This document shows, in pieces, positions 11,401-23,609 of a DNA stretch of 64,000 nt. The translations under genes were made by a program, and so were the position numbers. Each line of letters starts with the position of its first letter. Positions within the stretch are counted from its first letter, which is position 1. The notes below the pieces were generated by a model. The model saw nothing but the letters and a program-made list of their open reading frames with translations. It was not told the origin of the DNA and ran no database searches. The stretch lies in assembly GCA_026261815.1 (NCBI GenBank), contig JAMPIT010000895.1, forward strand, positions 186,001-250,000, read 5' to 3'. Origin of the DNA: Monarcha castaneiventris obscurior. Taxonomy: Eukaryota; Chordata; Aves; Passeriformes; Monarchidae.

Positions 11401-14400
11401 CAGAGGTGCCTGCATTCCTTTCTATTCACAGAACTAAAATGCAAATACTGTGTTTAGAGAAACAGGTTATGCTCCTTCCAAAAAGCACTTAAAATTCTAG
11501 CAATTCACTGTCTGTGTTTTAAAAAGAAAACATGAGACTTGTTTTTATGTGACCTAAACTTCTTGGGGTTTTTTGTAGTGAAGTGTGTTAGTCCTACTAA
11601 GACTTCACAAAATGCTTTCTGTCCTAAAGAGCAAGAAGAAATAAAACAAAATGATATTTAAGAAGTGGTGAAGTTTGTGTAATAGAGTAAATAGTGAATG
11701 ACAAGATTTTATGGAGAGAAATCCACTGTTTGATCTCTTAGCTGACTGCATGAAGTCTTACATTCACGAAAAGGCAAAATATTATTTGACACTTTTTTGA
11801 TACTTACGTAGCACAGCATCATGAAACAATTCTAAAATGCCTTGTCTTCTAAGAGATGGGGTCTTTTAATCTGAGGTATAAACTGAGAACTTGCTGTGGA
11901 TGCAGCTTTAGAGAGGCCCAAGCCTGTGGGAGGGTTTTCCATCTGTATTTGTTTGGTCTTGTTCTCACAGACAAACCAGGCACATGTGCAAGTAAAATGC
12001 TGCACTGTTTTTGTGAAAATATGTGTGCTCACAGTGCTTTTATCTAAAAAAGGATGGAAATGCCAAAAGTGGTTGGAATATGACCACCAGATGAACTCTC
12101 CAACTAGTTTATTTGCAGAATTGGTATATTAAAGAGATAAGGCAGTGTCGTCCTTTTCAGTAAGTCTCTTCAGTTTGTGAGTCTTAGCTCTTTCTCAGCA
12201 AGGTGCTCCCAGTAAGCAGAGAGATGCTGTGGTAGCTGGAATGGCACAAGCCAGATAGGGCAGAAGTAACAGTGTGAGAATGTTTCTGAAATGTGACCCA
12301 GCATGAAAGAAGTCAAGAGAGTATGTGAAATGGAAGTGGTGAAAATCATCTTCTACACTGTTTTTTTTAATGTTATTTCCATCATGCTGGGTTTTTTTTT
12401 AGGTGGCTTAGGTTAGTCCTGATGGAAGAGGCTTTGGGATCTTGTGTGCACATGAATGTGCATAACCCCTGCTCTCCAATGGGATATTTCTATGTTGCTC
12501 TGACTGTGGGGGATCTCTACAACAGATGGATCACTGTAGGAGCAGAAGGGAAAGAGTGAAATAGAATGTGCAAGAAAAAAGAAAAATGGGAAAATTTACA
12601 ATTAAAGAGTGCAAAGCACCAACCTCAAGTTTCCACAGAAGTACTTTCCAGTGCTTGCTCCTAAATAGGAAGTGTAGGAGAAATTGAGGGCATGTAGGAA
12701 TAGGGGTAACTGAATTGTGAAATTAGATCATCTATACACACTGCCATGATAGGTAAATGAGGGGGAAAAGTACTGCAGCAGAGCTATGATAACTGTACTG
12801 GGTCTGCAGAGTTGGGCAGTTGCCAAATTCGCAACTCAGCAGTGCTGTTAGGTAGGAAGGATTTTTGGTTAACCTGTGGAAGAGCTGACTAATGTAGGAA
12901 CCTGCAAGATCCCTTAAGTGGTGTTGCTACCATGGGCTGCAGATCATCAGGCACCGTGTGAAGGCCTGCTCACACCCATCCCCTTCAGAAAGTGTCTGAT
13001 CTCACCCCTGAGGTATAATGTGTCAGAAATTTGGCAAGTTGAAGCTTAGTATCTTCCTAGATGCCCTGTTTGAGCTTGACTTTGCTGCATGTCATGTTTC
13101 TTTTCTCTCCCATGAGTATTTTTAGGTTTTTTAAAAAGCTTTAAGGTAAACCTTGCAAAACAACAGGACTTAAGCATCCTTCCCTCTTGCCCAGCAGCCA
13201 GAGTAATGCAGATTTATATGTAGCAGAGGGTTAGAGGAAATTTTTGTTCATATGAGGTGTTCTTTAGGTGCTTTCAGGAATACATTAAACAACTTGTCTA
13301 ACATCTGTCAAATGCTGTTGCTTTCATCCCTTTCCCAGGAAGAGAATGGCATATGTAGGGGAGTGTTTTGTTTAGGAATTTTTCAAATAATTGTGTACAC
13401 ACATATTTACATGTCAGCATCTGTTTATGTTCGGGAAGACAAAGTCATAGAAATATATCTTTATTGCTGGAGGTGCAAGGATTTGTGTAAAAACCCTTCT
13501 CTTGGATCTTTGCTCTGGGAATGATCTTGGTTCAGCCCTGAGGAAAGTGCTTTCTCATCCATTGATAAGCCAAATCTCCATGGCAATTGGGCTGTAGGTT
13601 GTGTACCATTGCCTTGGTCTGGGTCCAAGTCTGTCTTACAGGTGTGGTGGACCTGATGGTTGCTGTGGAGCTAGGTACCCTAACCTGGTGAACTATGGAA
13701 ATCTGAGAGGAGGAAAGGTATTCTCTAATGACCTTCCTTTACCTTGTCAATTACAAAGTGAACAGAAAAGGTCAAGAGCTTCAGAGAGGACTTTAGGAGG
13801 TATCAGGGAGAGCTAACCCTTTGAGGCTCATATGATCAAGACTAGTGGGAATAATTGATGGTAAGACCAGCTATGGAAAGCACTGATAAAGTCTGAGACC
13901 ATGCTGAGCTTGTTGCTTAGAACTGAAGGATGTGCAAGGAAGCCATGCCTCTCACAGCACATGCTGCTGGCACCCCAGAAGCTCTTGGCATTTTCAGAAA
14001 GTGAAAAGAGCCTTCTTCTGCCTTTCATGAAGGTTGCTCTTTATTGTGGTTGAGACAACTTCACAGTAGAGGAGTTGACAGCTTACATGTGTTGTGAGAA
14101 TGCAGTGTTTTATCTTCTGAAGTCACTGAATGGATTGTTGCAATCCCAGGAATATATGCTCCAAGAGCTTTGATCTCTCCTTTTTCTTAATCAGCTGGTT
14201 ATATTTGTATGGAGTAGGTAATCATGTTGTCTGTAATTGGAGGTTGAATGAAAAAAGCCTTCCATGTCTGCCAGTGCAGAAATGCTTTAAATGAAGTAAT
14301 TATTCAAAGCTTCACTTAAAAAATTAATAACCCAGTTTATAAGAAGATGTGAAGATGTTGAATGGGAGAATGCTCCTCTTTAAAACTTTTGAATTATAGT

Positions 14401-17400
14401 AAGAATTAGCATGTACAGCACTGTGCTTTCCAAGTGCTTTGAAAATTGAAGTGATAATGTTGAAAAAAAGAAGCAGTTATTTGGGAACTTCTTCTCTCCA
14501 AAATGAAAAATTCTGCAGCATTTAAAACCATACTGTTACGGAAAAACTGATTTTTAAATTGGCAAGAGCAGATGTGATCACTTCAAACCACTAACAAAGG
14601 CTATGCTTAGTAAAATCAAATATACTAGACAAAGTACATTTGTTACTAATACACAGGCATTTTGGTAAATATATGTCTTGTTTGGAATTGCAAATCTAAT
14701 GGAATTTTACAACTTTTTATGTAGACCCAACTTGATTGAATCACTGCTGCTGCAGGAAAGGAGTGCAGAATGACTCAACACTGTTTCTTAATTCAAATTG
14801 TTTTGGAAGGCATTCTCTTTATGAAATATTGTTAACAAAATAAGTCATGGCTGCTATGTTTATTTACATAGAAAGTTTATGTATGTTATTTACAGGATAT
14901 GTTTTACATATTTTTCTCTTTGAGGAAAATATTTGTCTTTCAAGTAGCAAGACTAGGAGACAGAGAGGGAAGGCGAGAAACTATGGGAAAAAAATCAGAA
15001 CTGTTGACATCCTGCTGATTTCTACTTGGTTTTTAAGTATGAAAACCTTATTTGAAGATCACTGTATTCCAAACACCTATTAAATTGTTTCACAACTTTA
15101 AAATTGGATAAATTATGATTCTCTGTGTCTAGAAGAGGTCACCTAATGTGGGAGAAGTTCTGAAATGGATTGATAGAGAATAGAGTTTTTTTCCCTTTAT
15201 CTGTCTCCCCCCCCACCCCATTTGGAGCATCCAGTGTTTGAGAGACCCAGAGCCTCAGAGCTTGCCCATCTGTTTCCAAGCACAGTCTCTCAATCTTGCA
15301 TTTGTTTCTTTAACCATGCTGATCAAGAGGGTAAATATCTGAAGTCCTTCCAGCAGCTTGTGGGAAGAAGGCATGCTATTTTAAATGGAAAGGATTTGCT
15401 GTCTTGAGTGAATTAAAACATCTGGATCCCTACACTTCTCTGTTACAGTCTGATTGATTTAGGCTAGTCTTTGGCACATGGCAAATATGGAGCCATATGG
15501 TCTTCATGCTGTCAGCAAGATTTTTGAGCACATACCTCTGCCTGCCCCCCAGCTTTCTCTGGTAGCTGCTACTGTGACCTAAAAGATAAGTGTTCCAGGA
15601 GCTTTCAGGCTGTTGTGCCCTTCTTGAGCATTAGTTGCATTTTTTTGAGGGGTACAATGTCTAGAATTTGGACCAGAAAGCTGAATCCTTCACCTCTCCT
15701 GCAGCGCTCGGAGCCCTGATCCAAATCAGGCGCCTTGTGCTAGTGCCAGATGTGTAGCAGCACTTCCTAACTTACCCTTTAACTTTCTAACTTACACTTC
15801 TAACTTACACTTACTCTGCGTCTTGTTTTTTTTAAATTTTTCCATGAAATCTCCAAGTGTTCAGCACAACTGGTTTATAGTGAGCTCTATGTGTGTGATT
15901 ATATGGAAAACTGACTGTTCTGAGTTTTTAAACAGAAATTTACATTCTAGTGACCAAGAGAATGGTGTTAAAGCCATAATGCTCTTTCTAGCACATCTTT
16001 TAATTTCTTTTTCTTTGAGTGGTAGGCAGAATAAGTATGGTATTTATCAAAAATATAGGGATTCTTCCATGTTTCCAAATACTCAAAATACCTCAATTTT
16101 TTAAATAAGTCTTTTTAATGATTTCTCTATTTTTCATTTTTATTTAAAAATAGAGCAGGAAGAGTCTGAGGACTAGAAAGACTGTTTCTCTTTTATTCAA
16201 TATAATAAGAAACTGTAAGAAACAAAAATTGTTCATATATTCATTTTTTTAGAGAACTCCTATTACTGCTAGAAGTTCTCATTAAATAAATGTACACCAC
16301 TGTTTTCAGCCTTCTTTTCTGAGTCACTTAAGTATTGCACCCTTGTACTGAGAGTGTGGGGTTTTTTTGTATATTTTGTTTCCTCCCTGCTATGAGGCAA
16401 TGGAAATCTAAAGGATCACTAGTCATCACTTACCCCAGAGGTTGTATTTTCTAATTAGCACTAACCATGGGCAATATTTTAAAGATTAAAGAACACAATG
16501 ACATGTCAGAATACCTTTCAGAGAGTGAACTGTTCAGACAATGCTGTTAATATCTTAGCAGAGAAACTTAAGAACAAAGTTTTCATCGGATTCCTTAAAC
16601 TTGTGTCTTACGTTGGTCAGAGCCCTGCAGTCCATTACAGCCGTTCTCCTGATGGCATTGACAAATATTTTAGGGAGTTTTAGTCTAAAATGAAGAACTG
16701 TATGGGTACATTGTCGACTTCTTGCATTGCATTTCTCTCTCTCTTTTTATGTACTTTAAAACCAAAAAACACCCACTCCTGCTTTCTTAATCAGAGTTGC
16801 TACTTAGTGTATAAGTACCCTGTCCTCTCAGAGAACTTGTTGTCTGTCTATTCTGCTTTGAGCTATTCCTGCCATCTGTTCTGGCAGGAAAAAGCCTGAA
16901 CTCCATAATCCAGTTGCTAAGTTTTTTCTTTGATTCAGCCACTTAAACATGAAATGAGACTTTAGAGGCTAATGGACTAGATAGAGAAATCTACTGCAAA
17001 ACAGTGGAGTCCAGTTATAAATTGCAAGCACCATCATTGGTGCTGCTTTTTCCAATTTTAAATGAGTTGAGTTTTCCCCAAATTCAGGTATTGTGCATTT
17101 TACCAATAAATGACTGGCCAAACCATGATGAATCCATGTTACTAAGTAGGAGAACAACAATAAGTGATGTTCACCAGCCTGTGCCAAGCCATCTCCCTGA
17201 TGTTTGCTTTCTTGACTACTGATCATGTGTTCAAAAGGGTACAAAGCTCTGCAAAAAACCCAGCAAACCAATCTAAAAATAGAACCTAGGCATACAGGAC
17301 ACTTAAGATGAGATTCATACTGCCTATGGATAAATACCTTAATATTTTCTCATTCTCTAAGTATTGAAGATGAGTTAGGCATGCATTTTTCAACAAAGAT

Positions 17401-19603
17401 GATTAGTTCAGCCTGAAATATTTCAGATAGTGACATCTGAGTTAGGATGAGCTTCAGTTGAAGCAAGTGTTAGTGATACTTCTTAAAGTCTTTGGAATTT
17501 TCACATGAACCAACATATTTTTAGTGTTTTTGAGGTTAGATTTTTGGGATAAAACTCTTCATATAGAGTTCTTCACTGTGAAGCCAGAACAAACCTTACT
17601 GAATCTTGTGTCATTCAAGAATGAATAAAATTTAAGAAGAAATAATATAATTTGATTTATTTGCCTTTGTATGTCATGCTTCACATGGGTCTGATACTCC
17701 ATTCTTCTGTGATGACGTATGTCACCAATTAAATGGAAGCTCATAATGTGTAAAATGCCAACATAAGTACAAAGAGAGAAATTCAGGTACAAAACTGGGC
17801 TTGGAATCCACCTCCTCTGCTGTGGTACTGCTGTTTGAGGTGGCCTGCTCCAGCTCCATAATCTTAATGACTCGATGTTACATTGTTCATTAAACTAACC
17901 AAGCAAAACAGGCACCCAAGAACAAGATCAAGCCTTATTCCATGTTTCAGATATTTCAATTGCTAAATTTTGAACGTTGTTACTCAAAATCTGGCAGGAA
18001 TTAACATGAGAAAAGATGGAACTTGAAATGCTCCAGTGAACCCTCCCTATTTAGGGACTAGCTTTGAAATCACTTAACATATGGTTTCATGTCATATCCA
18101 GTCTTGTTAATCTCTATGTGTTTATGACTGGAGTAAAGTAAACCCAAGTGTTGGATGGCAGTCTGTGTCCCCTAAGCTGGTTGGTGTATCCCTGGTTTAG
18201 CTGACTCTGCTCTAGTGAAAGAACAAACTCCTGTGCTGGCTGAGAGCACACACTGGATCTCAGCTTTGACCCTTCTCTGTGCCTTTTTAGAAGTCAGAAA
18301 ACTCTGATTTTTGCAATTTGTGGAGGAATCTGAGTAGCTGTTTGTGGAACCTTGGTGATGGGTTTCAGCAAGTGAAGATGCAGATGTGTATTTGGAATGG
18401 TTGAGGGCACCAGCCATCGAAAGCAGCAGAGCAATGCTTCATTTTTCAGCAGTCTTCAGACAGATGGACTTTGTTCAGAGAAACAGACCACGCAAAGACT
18501 GAGAGACTGGTGACGTTCTTTTGGCAAGAGAAAAATAAAAAATATAGCTCAAAGTAAGAAATTTTTTTCTGCACTTTTGTTGCTTTTGGGTTTAGTATTT
18601 TGTATGGAGATCGAAGTTACAAAAGGGAGGGAAGGCAGCATCGTTTATGAAACTAAGTTGTAAAATTTGGGCAGGCTTTTGGGCAAAGGGTGTTTTCATT
18701 GAAACTGGCATAGAAAGATTTATTATGTATTTTTACTTAAAATAAGTTTTTCTGAGATTTTGTGTGTTTTTGGTTTGGAGTTCTTTTAGACCAGGACTGA
18801 GAAATTAGGAGATGTGGTGATTGCTTCTTGAAAAATAATCTTTTCCTTTTTTTAGTCATCTTTGTTGATTTGTGTATCCAGGGTTTATTCTGGAGTTTCA
18901 TGGTTGGGTGTTTCCATTCAATTTCAACAAGCATATCTGAGCACTGAATGAGCATATCATGTTTTAAGATGCACACATGTGAGATGCATCGGTTCTGAGG
19001 ATGCCTCTGTGGGGAGGCATTAAAAACTATACTTGGAAGGAGATGTTGGCTGTAGAAGTACCTTGGAGCATTTGGAGGCTACTGAGAAAACAGGAAACAC
19101 TTGGCAGCAAAAGCACAAACACCAGCATAAACTACAATCATGAATTAACAATCTAAAAAATGAGTCAGACTAAAAGAAAGTTGCAAATGTTTAATGTTCA
19201 ATATGAATTTCTTATAATGCTTTTTAGTGGAAGGATTTGTAGCATTTTGTCTGATACAGTTAAAATATTAATGGGCTAGGATGTCAGACACAAGGGGATA
19301 ATATAAAAGGAACAACTGAAGTTTTATCTATTAAACAGACTTTTCCAGTCAGATTTTTTTTTTACACGGTTTTTCAGCTGTGCACTCTGGATATTATTTA
19401 ACTTTGCCTTGCAACAGTTTTCCAACTTCAGCTATTATATGAACGTAAAACCGTGCTTTTGGGATGGGACTTAAAATTTCTTTTTACAATTTGCAAGCTG
19501 TGCCTTTCTGTGTTCAGTAGGCAACTATTGTTTTTCAAACTACTGTTTTACATGTGAGGATTTGGAAGTGATTGAGATCCAAAAGGCACTGTGAGTAACA
19601 AAC
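5420..19603 (+). other. PDZRN4: Start of a giant intron (more than 58 kb); no gene seen in this part
   Basis: From the donor at 5420 onward I found no further exon of this gene. In this first 14 kb there is no recognised transposon or RNA gene. It contains ordinary AT-rich sequence, a C8 run at 15207-15214, a small tandem repeat at 15763-15813 and scattered T tracts. A patch around 8020-8245 is richer in GC and carries a 96-residue minus-strand frame that I do not recognise. Other frames here look like chance. Confidence 0.7.
15763..15813. repeat. Short tandem repeat of a CTAACTTACAC-type unit
   Basis: Three imperfect copies lie in a row: CCTAACTTACCC, then CTAACTTACAC twice, the last two 13 bases apart. 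It is a minisatellite-like expansion in the intron, with no evident role. Confidence 0.75.
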
Positions 19604-19712
19604 TAGAATAGAATAGACTATTTTCAGTTGGAAGGGCCCTACTGCAATCATCTAGTCCTACTGCCCGACCAATTCAGTGCTGAACAAAAGCTAAAGCATG
19701 TTATTATTAGGG
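19604..19712 (-). mobile_element. CR1 LINE, 3'-terminal fragment (truncated)
   Basis: On the plus strand this begins with AGAATAGAATAGA, the complement of the short 3' terminal repeat of CR1. It continues with TTTCAGTTGGAAGGGCCC, ATCATCTAGTCCTACTGCC, and then CAGTGCTGAACAAAAGCTAAAGCATGTTATTA. Each segment matches the complement of a CR1 3' end of the kind I associate with songbird CR1 subfamilies. The element therefore points along the minus strand, is only about 110 bases long, and lacks all coding sequence. Such 5'-truncated copies are the usual product of CR1 target-primed insertion. Confidence 0.85.
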
Positions 19713-22179
19713 TCTCTTTTCTTAAAGTCTAAAATGGCAATCACTTTAAGGGATTTCTCTTTTTTTTTTCAAATGCAAGTGTTTACATGAATACTGCAAA
19801 ATGACTTTCAGTCTTCAACAAAAGCACTGTTAAGTATATTTGCAGTAAGAAAGATTATCAAGGTGAAGAAGGTGAATGATGACTGCCTTTCCCTCCCTTC
19901 CATGCCATGCAGTTCAGAGCAATGCATAAGGAAGGAGCAGTGGGGAGCAAAAAATACTGACTTAAATGCATGTACTCATTACTTCCTCCAGCAACACTTC
20001 AAGAAGTTGTCAGGTTTTTAAACTGATTTGTATAATTCTGGTAAATCAAAATTTTGTGTCTTATTGCTCCAAACTGAGACAGTAATGCAATGATTAAGAC
20101 TTTTTTTTTTGTGGATAACCAAGAAAGTGCATGTGTTCTCCTGAGGTTACAGGTCACTTGGTCTTTGAAAAGTTTTCTGGAGAGTCTCTGTGCATTTTGG
20201 TGTTGGGGACTTGCAGAGAGAAGCAAACTACAGTGAAGTCAGCTGCAAGTGTGTATCTTGAAGTGAATCAGACATACTTTAACATTTATTTAAAATATTT
20301 CAATTGCCACATCCATAATGGCATGTAAATATACAACAAATGGATGTTTATATGTGTATGTGTATATGTAGTTTTCCAAAATCACCGGTGAGCTGAGGAA
20401 GTTCAGTCTGGTATAAATATTTTCATTTATTTTTAAAGTTTATGAAAAAAAATGTTTCCAGACAATTTGCATGTTAGGTCACAGGTTTGTTTTGTGGTTT
20501 GTTAATTCTATTTTTCAAAAAAGAGCAATCAGTGCTTTTTTTAACCTTAAATCACATTGTTCTGTTAAACACAAATGCTCCATAATATTTGAAAGCCATG
20601 GGCAAATGCAAAGAATAGACCTATGTGTTGATTACTTCTTACTTCATATTTTTATCTGAAATCTTACTGTAGGACATATTTCTTACTTGATTTTGAGAAT
20701 AGAGAAAGTGTTTTCAGTATTTCTCTGTAAAATCCTGCTGAAAATATTTCAAAATCTTTGATTCCTTCTTGCACATCTGTAATCACGTCTGGTTTTCAAA
20801 TAATGCTCAGATCACTGAATGTTGATGGCAGTTAGTTGAACTGAAGAACTAGTGACACTTCTATTGTATTTCTCTTTTATCTCCTGGAAACTGTTCTGCT
20901 CCTCTGCTCATGCATCTGGCATCTTTTCTCATGTTGTCAGTGTAGAGGCCTTCAGCGCTGAGTCAGGGACCACAATCTGAAAGAAACCATTCTTATCTGT
21001 TATTTTTTATGCATTTGTTTGCTGCTGTTTGATAAGGCTGTTAGAGGAGGTATTAAATGTCAAGGGCCAGATGACTGAAGCCGTGAGCTGCTCTCAGTGA
21101 GAAGAGGAAGGTGGTCATGCTCCTGTGTGAAGAGTGGGGCAGGAGATGGTAAGAGGGACTGTGCAGCAGCAATTGGAGAAGAGTCGAGCACTCTCCAGTC
21201 TTATTATCAGCAGCTTTAATGTAGCTAATTAATGAGTTTAATTCTTCTCATCTCCTTATCTTCTGTGATCTTAATTGCTTGGCAAAGACTTTGTTTTATT
21301 CTGTCAGGGTTTTTAATGCTGTCAGTGTTTTGCATTGAGAACCTGACATTTATTGAAGTTTTACCTTATTGTTTTCTCCCTGGTTACATAAGTAAAGTCA
21401 AAGCACAACAAGTCAAACTAGAATAGACACATAAGTCTATCTATTTTTATTGTAGAAGCTTTGTTGAATTCAGAGAATTGTTTTAAAAATGATGACAAAA
21501 GTGACAAGTACCTCCTCCTTCAAAACACCAGTGTGCATAATTAATGGAATGCATGTATTTGTATTCACATGCGAGCTGTATCGTGTACCTTGGTCTTTGT
21601 ACCTGATTTTGATGTAGAGCAGCTCATTTCATAGGAATGCAGCTGAGGTCTGCATCGTTTCACACTAGGTGCTGAGTGTCTCAAGTGACTGACCCTAGGA
21701 ACTGCCTGTAGGTGTGAAATATCCCACATAGCTGCCGTGGTGGGAAAGCTTGCAGGAACAGATGGAAGCTGCCACCATTCTCTGGGACAGCACCCAGTGC
21801 CATCAGCAGCATTGCCATTAGAGTCGATCTGTGCTTGCTCCCAATGGACTTGCTCATATGGAGAGAGGAAATCAAAATGTACAGATCTTTGGTTTTACAT
21901 ATGTAAACAGATTTGATCTGTGAGCAGATTTGAGACTGATAAAAGGCTGTAAAAATGGAGAAGCTTGGTTAATGCACAAAGCAATATTATTTAGATTGTA
22001 GTGAATAGTGTCCTCTGATTTCATGTGCTCTGCTGCAGCTGTGGTAACCAAAAGATGATGGCTCTTTCCTCTGGCCTCTCAGCCTCAGGTACGAACTACA
22101 GCTCACCTGCTAAACCTACTCCTGGAAATGTTGAAACTGCTCGGGAGGCAGTGCTATGACTTATGCCTTCCTACAACTC

Positions 22180-22610
22180 TGCTACTGATTAATTATTGCT
22201 GATCTTTGTGTCTAATCAAGAGGTTTCACTCCATGTGTTTTGTCATTAGAGAGTACAGGGAATGTTCAGAAGCAAGATCTACAGGCCATGGTGCATAATG
22301 CTAATTCATTGAGATTGTGACTTGCTCATAATGCAAACATGCCTCCCTACCTCCTCTTTTTTGATTTACTTTATTCAATAATGTTAGCTGCCGGTGATGT
22401 TTAATTAGTTTAATTACTTTTGTTGATCCTGTCAGGAAGTTTCCTTGGGTTGATGCAGACAGTTTCTAATCCAACCATTTAATATAGGCTCATGGTTGAT
22501 TATAAATTTGAAAATATTGTAAGAGTCTGGGAAATCTAGATAATTACACTTGATAATAGTTTTAATGCTTAATCAAGCTGAGCATTTTCATTTACATATA
22601 TTTCTTGAAA
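22180..22610. promoter_or_regulatory. Candidate conserved noncoding element (homeodomain/POU word cluster)
   Basis: Within about 430 bases there are TTAATTAG and TTAATTAC back to back (22401-22408, 22410-22417), ATTAATTATTG near 22189, ATGCTAATTCAT near 22297, ATGCAAAC near 22330, TTGATTATAAAT near 22496 and CTTAATCAAG near 22568. Such clusters are typical of deeply conserved developmental enhancers in vertebrates, and giant introns of neural adhesion and ligase genes often hold them. The words are seen; conservation and enhancer activity are inference. AT-rich intron will produce some of these by chance. Confidence 0.35.
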
Positions 22611-22620
22611 AGCCAGCACT

Positions 22621-22684
22621 GATTGACAATGTTTGACTGATTTGACTGATGTTTGTCAATTGTCACTGACTGACTGATTGACAA
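22621..22684. repeat. TGACTGA-rich repeat with inverted arms
   Basis: ATTGACAA occurs at 22622-22629 and again at 22677-22684, while its complement TTGTCAAT sits between them at 22653-22660. The filler is made of TTTGACTGA and TGACTGACTGA units. The inverted arms could form a small stem, but the element reads best as a decayed TGAC-type microsatellite. Confidence 0.7.
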
Positions 22685-23202
22685 GGGCTAGTTTCAGATT
22701 CTAGGGGTCCTTTGGAAATTAGGAAACAATTGATTTCTCTGGGTGTGGACATCCAAACATCTGGGAGGCAAAGGTATGCTGTTGAGTCCTTCAGTGAATC
22801 AGATTTACCCATTGATAAGAAATGGGTTAATGAATGTGTTTTAACAAAAAGGACATGGAGAGCAAGGTGAGAGAACATATGCTGGTGAGTCAAAACCTCA
22901 GCTGCCTTCACTCCCGCTCCATCATCCTGCCATGTCAGAACCCTTAGCTGGGTTTTTGGGGGCAGTACCTGCACTGTCTAACCTACATGGTTTGCCTGCA
23001 ATTAGTCCTCATTTCCAGGTTGGTGTGCAACATAGAAGAGTCCCACTGCTGGGTTGATCAGCTGCTCCTGGCAAGGGCTGTCAGTTGCTGGGAGTATGCC
23101 ATTTATCCCATGTTTAAATAGCTCTCATTTTACTGAAGAGACCCTGGAGTGCTCCTCTCAGGGCTGTGCAGTCAGCTGCTGCCTGTTGCCCTTGGCCTTG
23201 CC

Positions 23203-23510
23203 TGCTTCTCATGAGCCAGGAACCCCAAGACCTTCTTCTCAGGGCGCATTCTCTGCCTATCCTGTGCTTGTGCTTGGGATTGCCCTCACCCAGGGCCTTG
23301 CACTTGGCCTTGTTGCACTTCATGAGGTTTGCACAGACCCACCCCTCAAGCCTGTGAAGGTCCCTCTGGGTGTCCCCCCTTCCCTCCAGCCTGCTGACCA
23401 CAGCACACAGCTCGGTGTCCTCAGCAAACTTGCTGAGGTGCGCTCGCTGCCAGTGTCCGTGTCACCAAAGACATTAAACAGTACTGGTCCCAATACAGAC
23501 ACTCGAGGGT
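23203..23510 (-). mobile_element. CR1 LINE, internal fragment of ORF2 (reverse transcriptase C-terminal part), dead
   Basis: Read on the minus strand, this fragment translates to recognisable pieces of the CR1 reverse transcriptase. VLGPVLFNVF comes first, then after a frame change LSKFAEDTELCAVV, LEGRGDTQRDLHRLEGW, CANLMKCNKAKCK and GNPKHKHRIG. These follow the usual order of the RT palm and thumb-adjacent region. Three things show it is inactive. A one-base deletion near 23440 breaks the frame between the VLGP block and the FADD block. The catalytic F-A-D-D is FAED here. Both ends are truncated, with neither the 5' ORFs nor the 3' terminal repeat present. The 171-residue plus-strand frame at 23054-23569 is only the antisense of this element. 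The 3' side of the element (toward 23203) loses similarity after a LMRS stretch. Confidence 0.9.
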
Positions 23511-23556
23511 GTGTATTCACAATATACTATATATGCATAGAACATGTTATAAAACG

Positions 23557-23609
23557 TGTGTGTATATAAATAAATAAATAAATAAATATACATATATATT
23601 ATATATAAG
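23557..23609. repeat. Compound microsatellite (GT)n-(TAAA)n-(AT)n
   Basis: The order is GTGTGTGTATA, about five TAAA units (23567-23587), then alternating ATACATATATATTATATATA. It lies just outside the CR1 fragment and is probably length-polymorphic. Confidence 0.9.

Larger units (their letters stand above)
19713..23202 (+). other. PDZRN4: Intron between two CR1 fragments, with a candidate conserved element and a hairpin-like repeat
   Basis: No exon or RNA gene was recognised. The part around 20340-20370 is a degenerate TATGTG repeat. The segment 22180-22610 looks like a developmental enhancer by composition, and 22621-22684 is a repeat with inverted arms; both are listed separately. Confidence 0.65.

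Noticed and set aside
23054..23569. 171-residue plus-strand open frame
   Set aside because: It is antisense to the CR1 reverse transcriptase fragment on the minus strand and extends into a microsatellite; not a gene.
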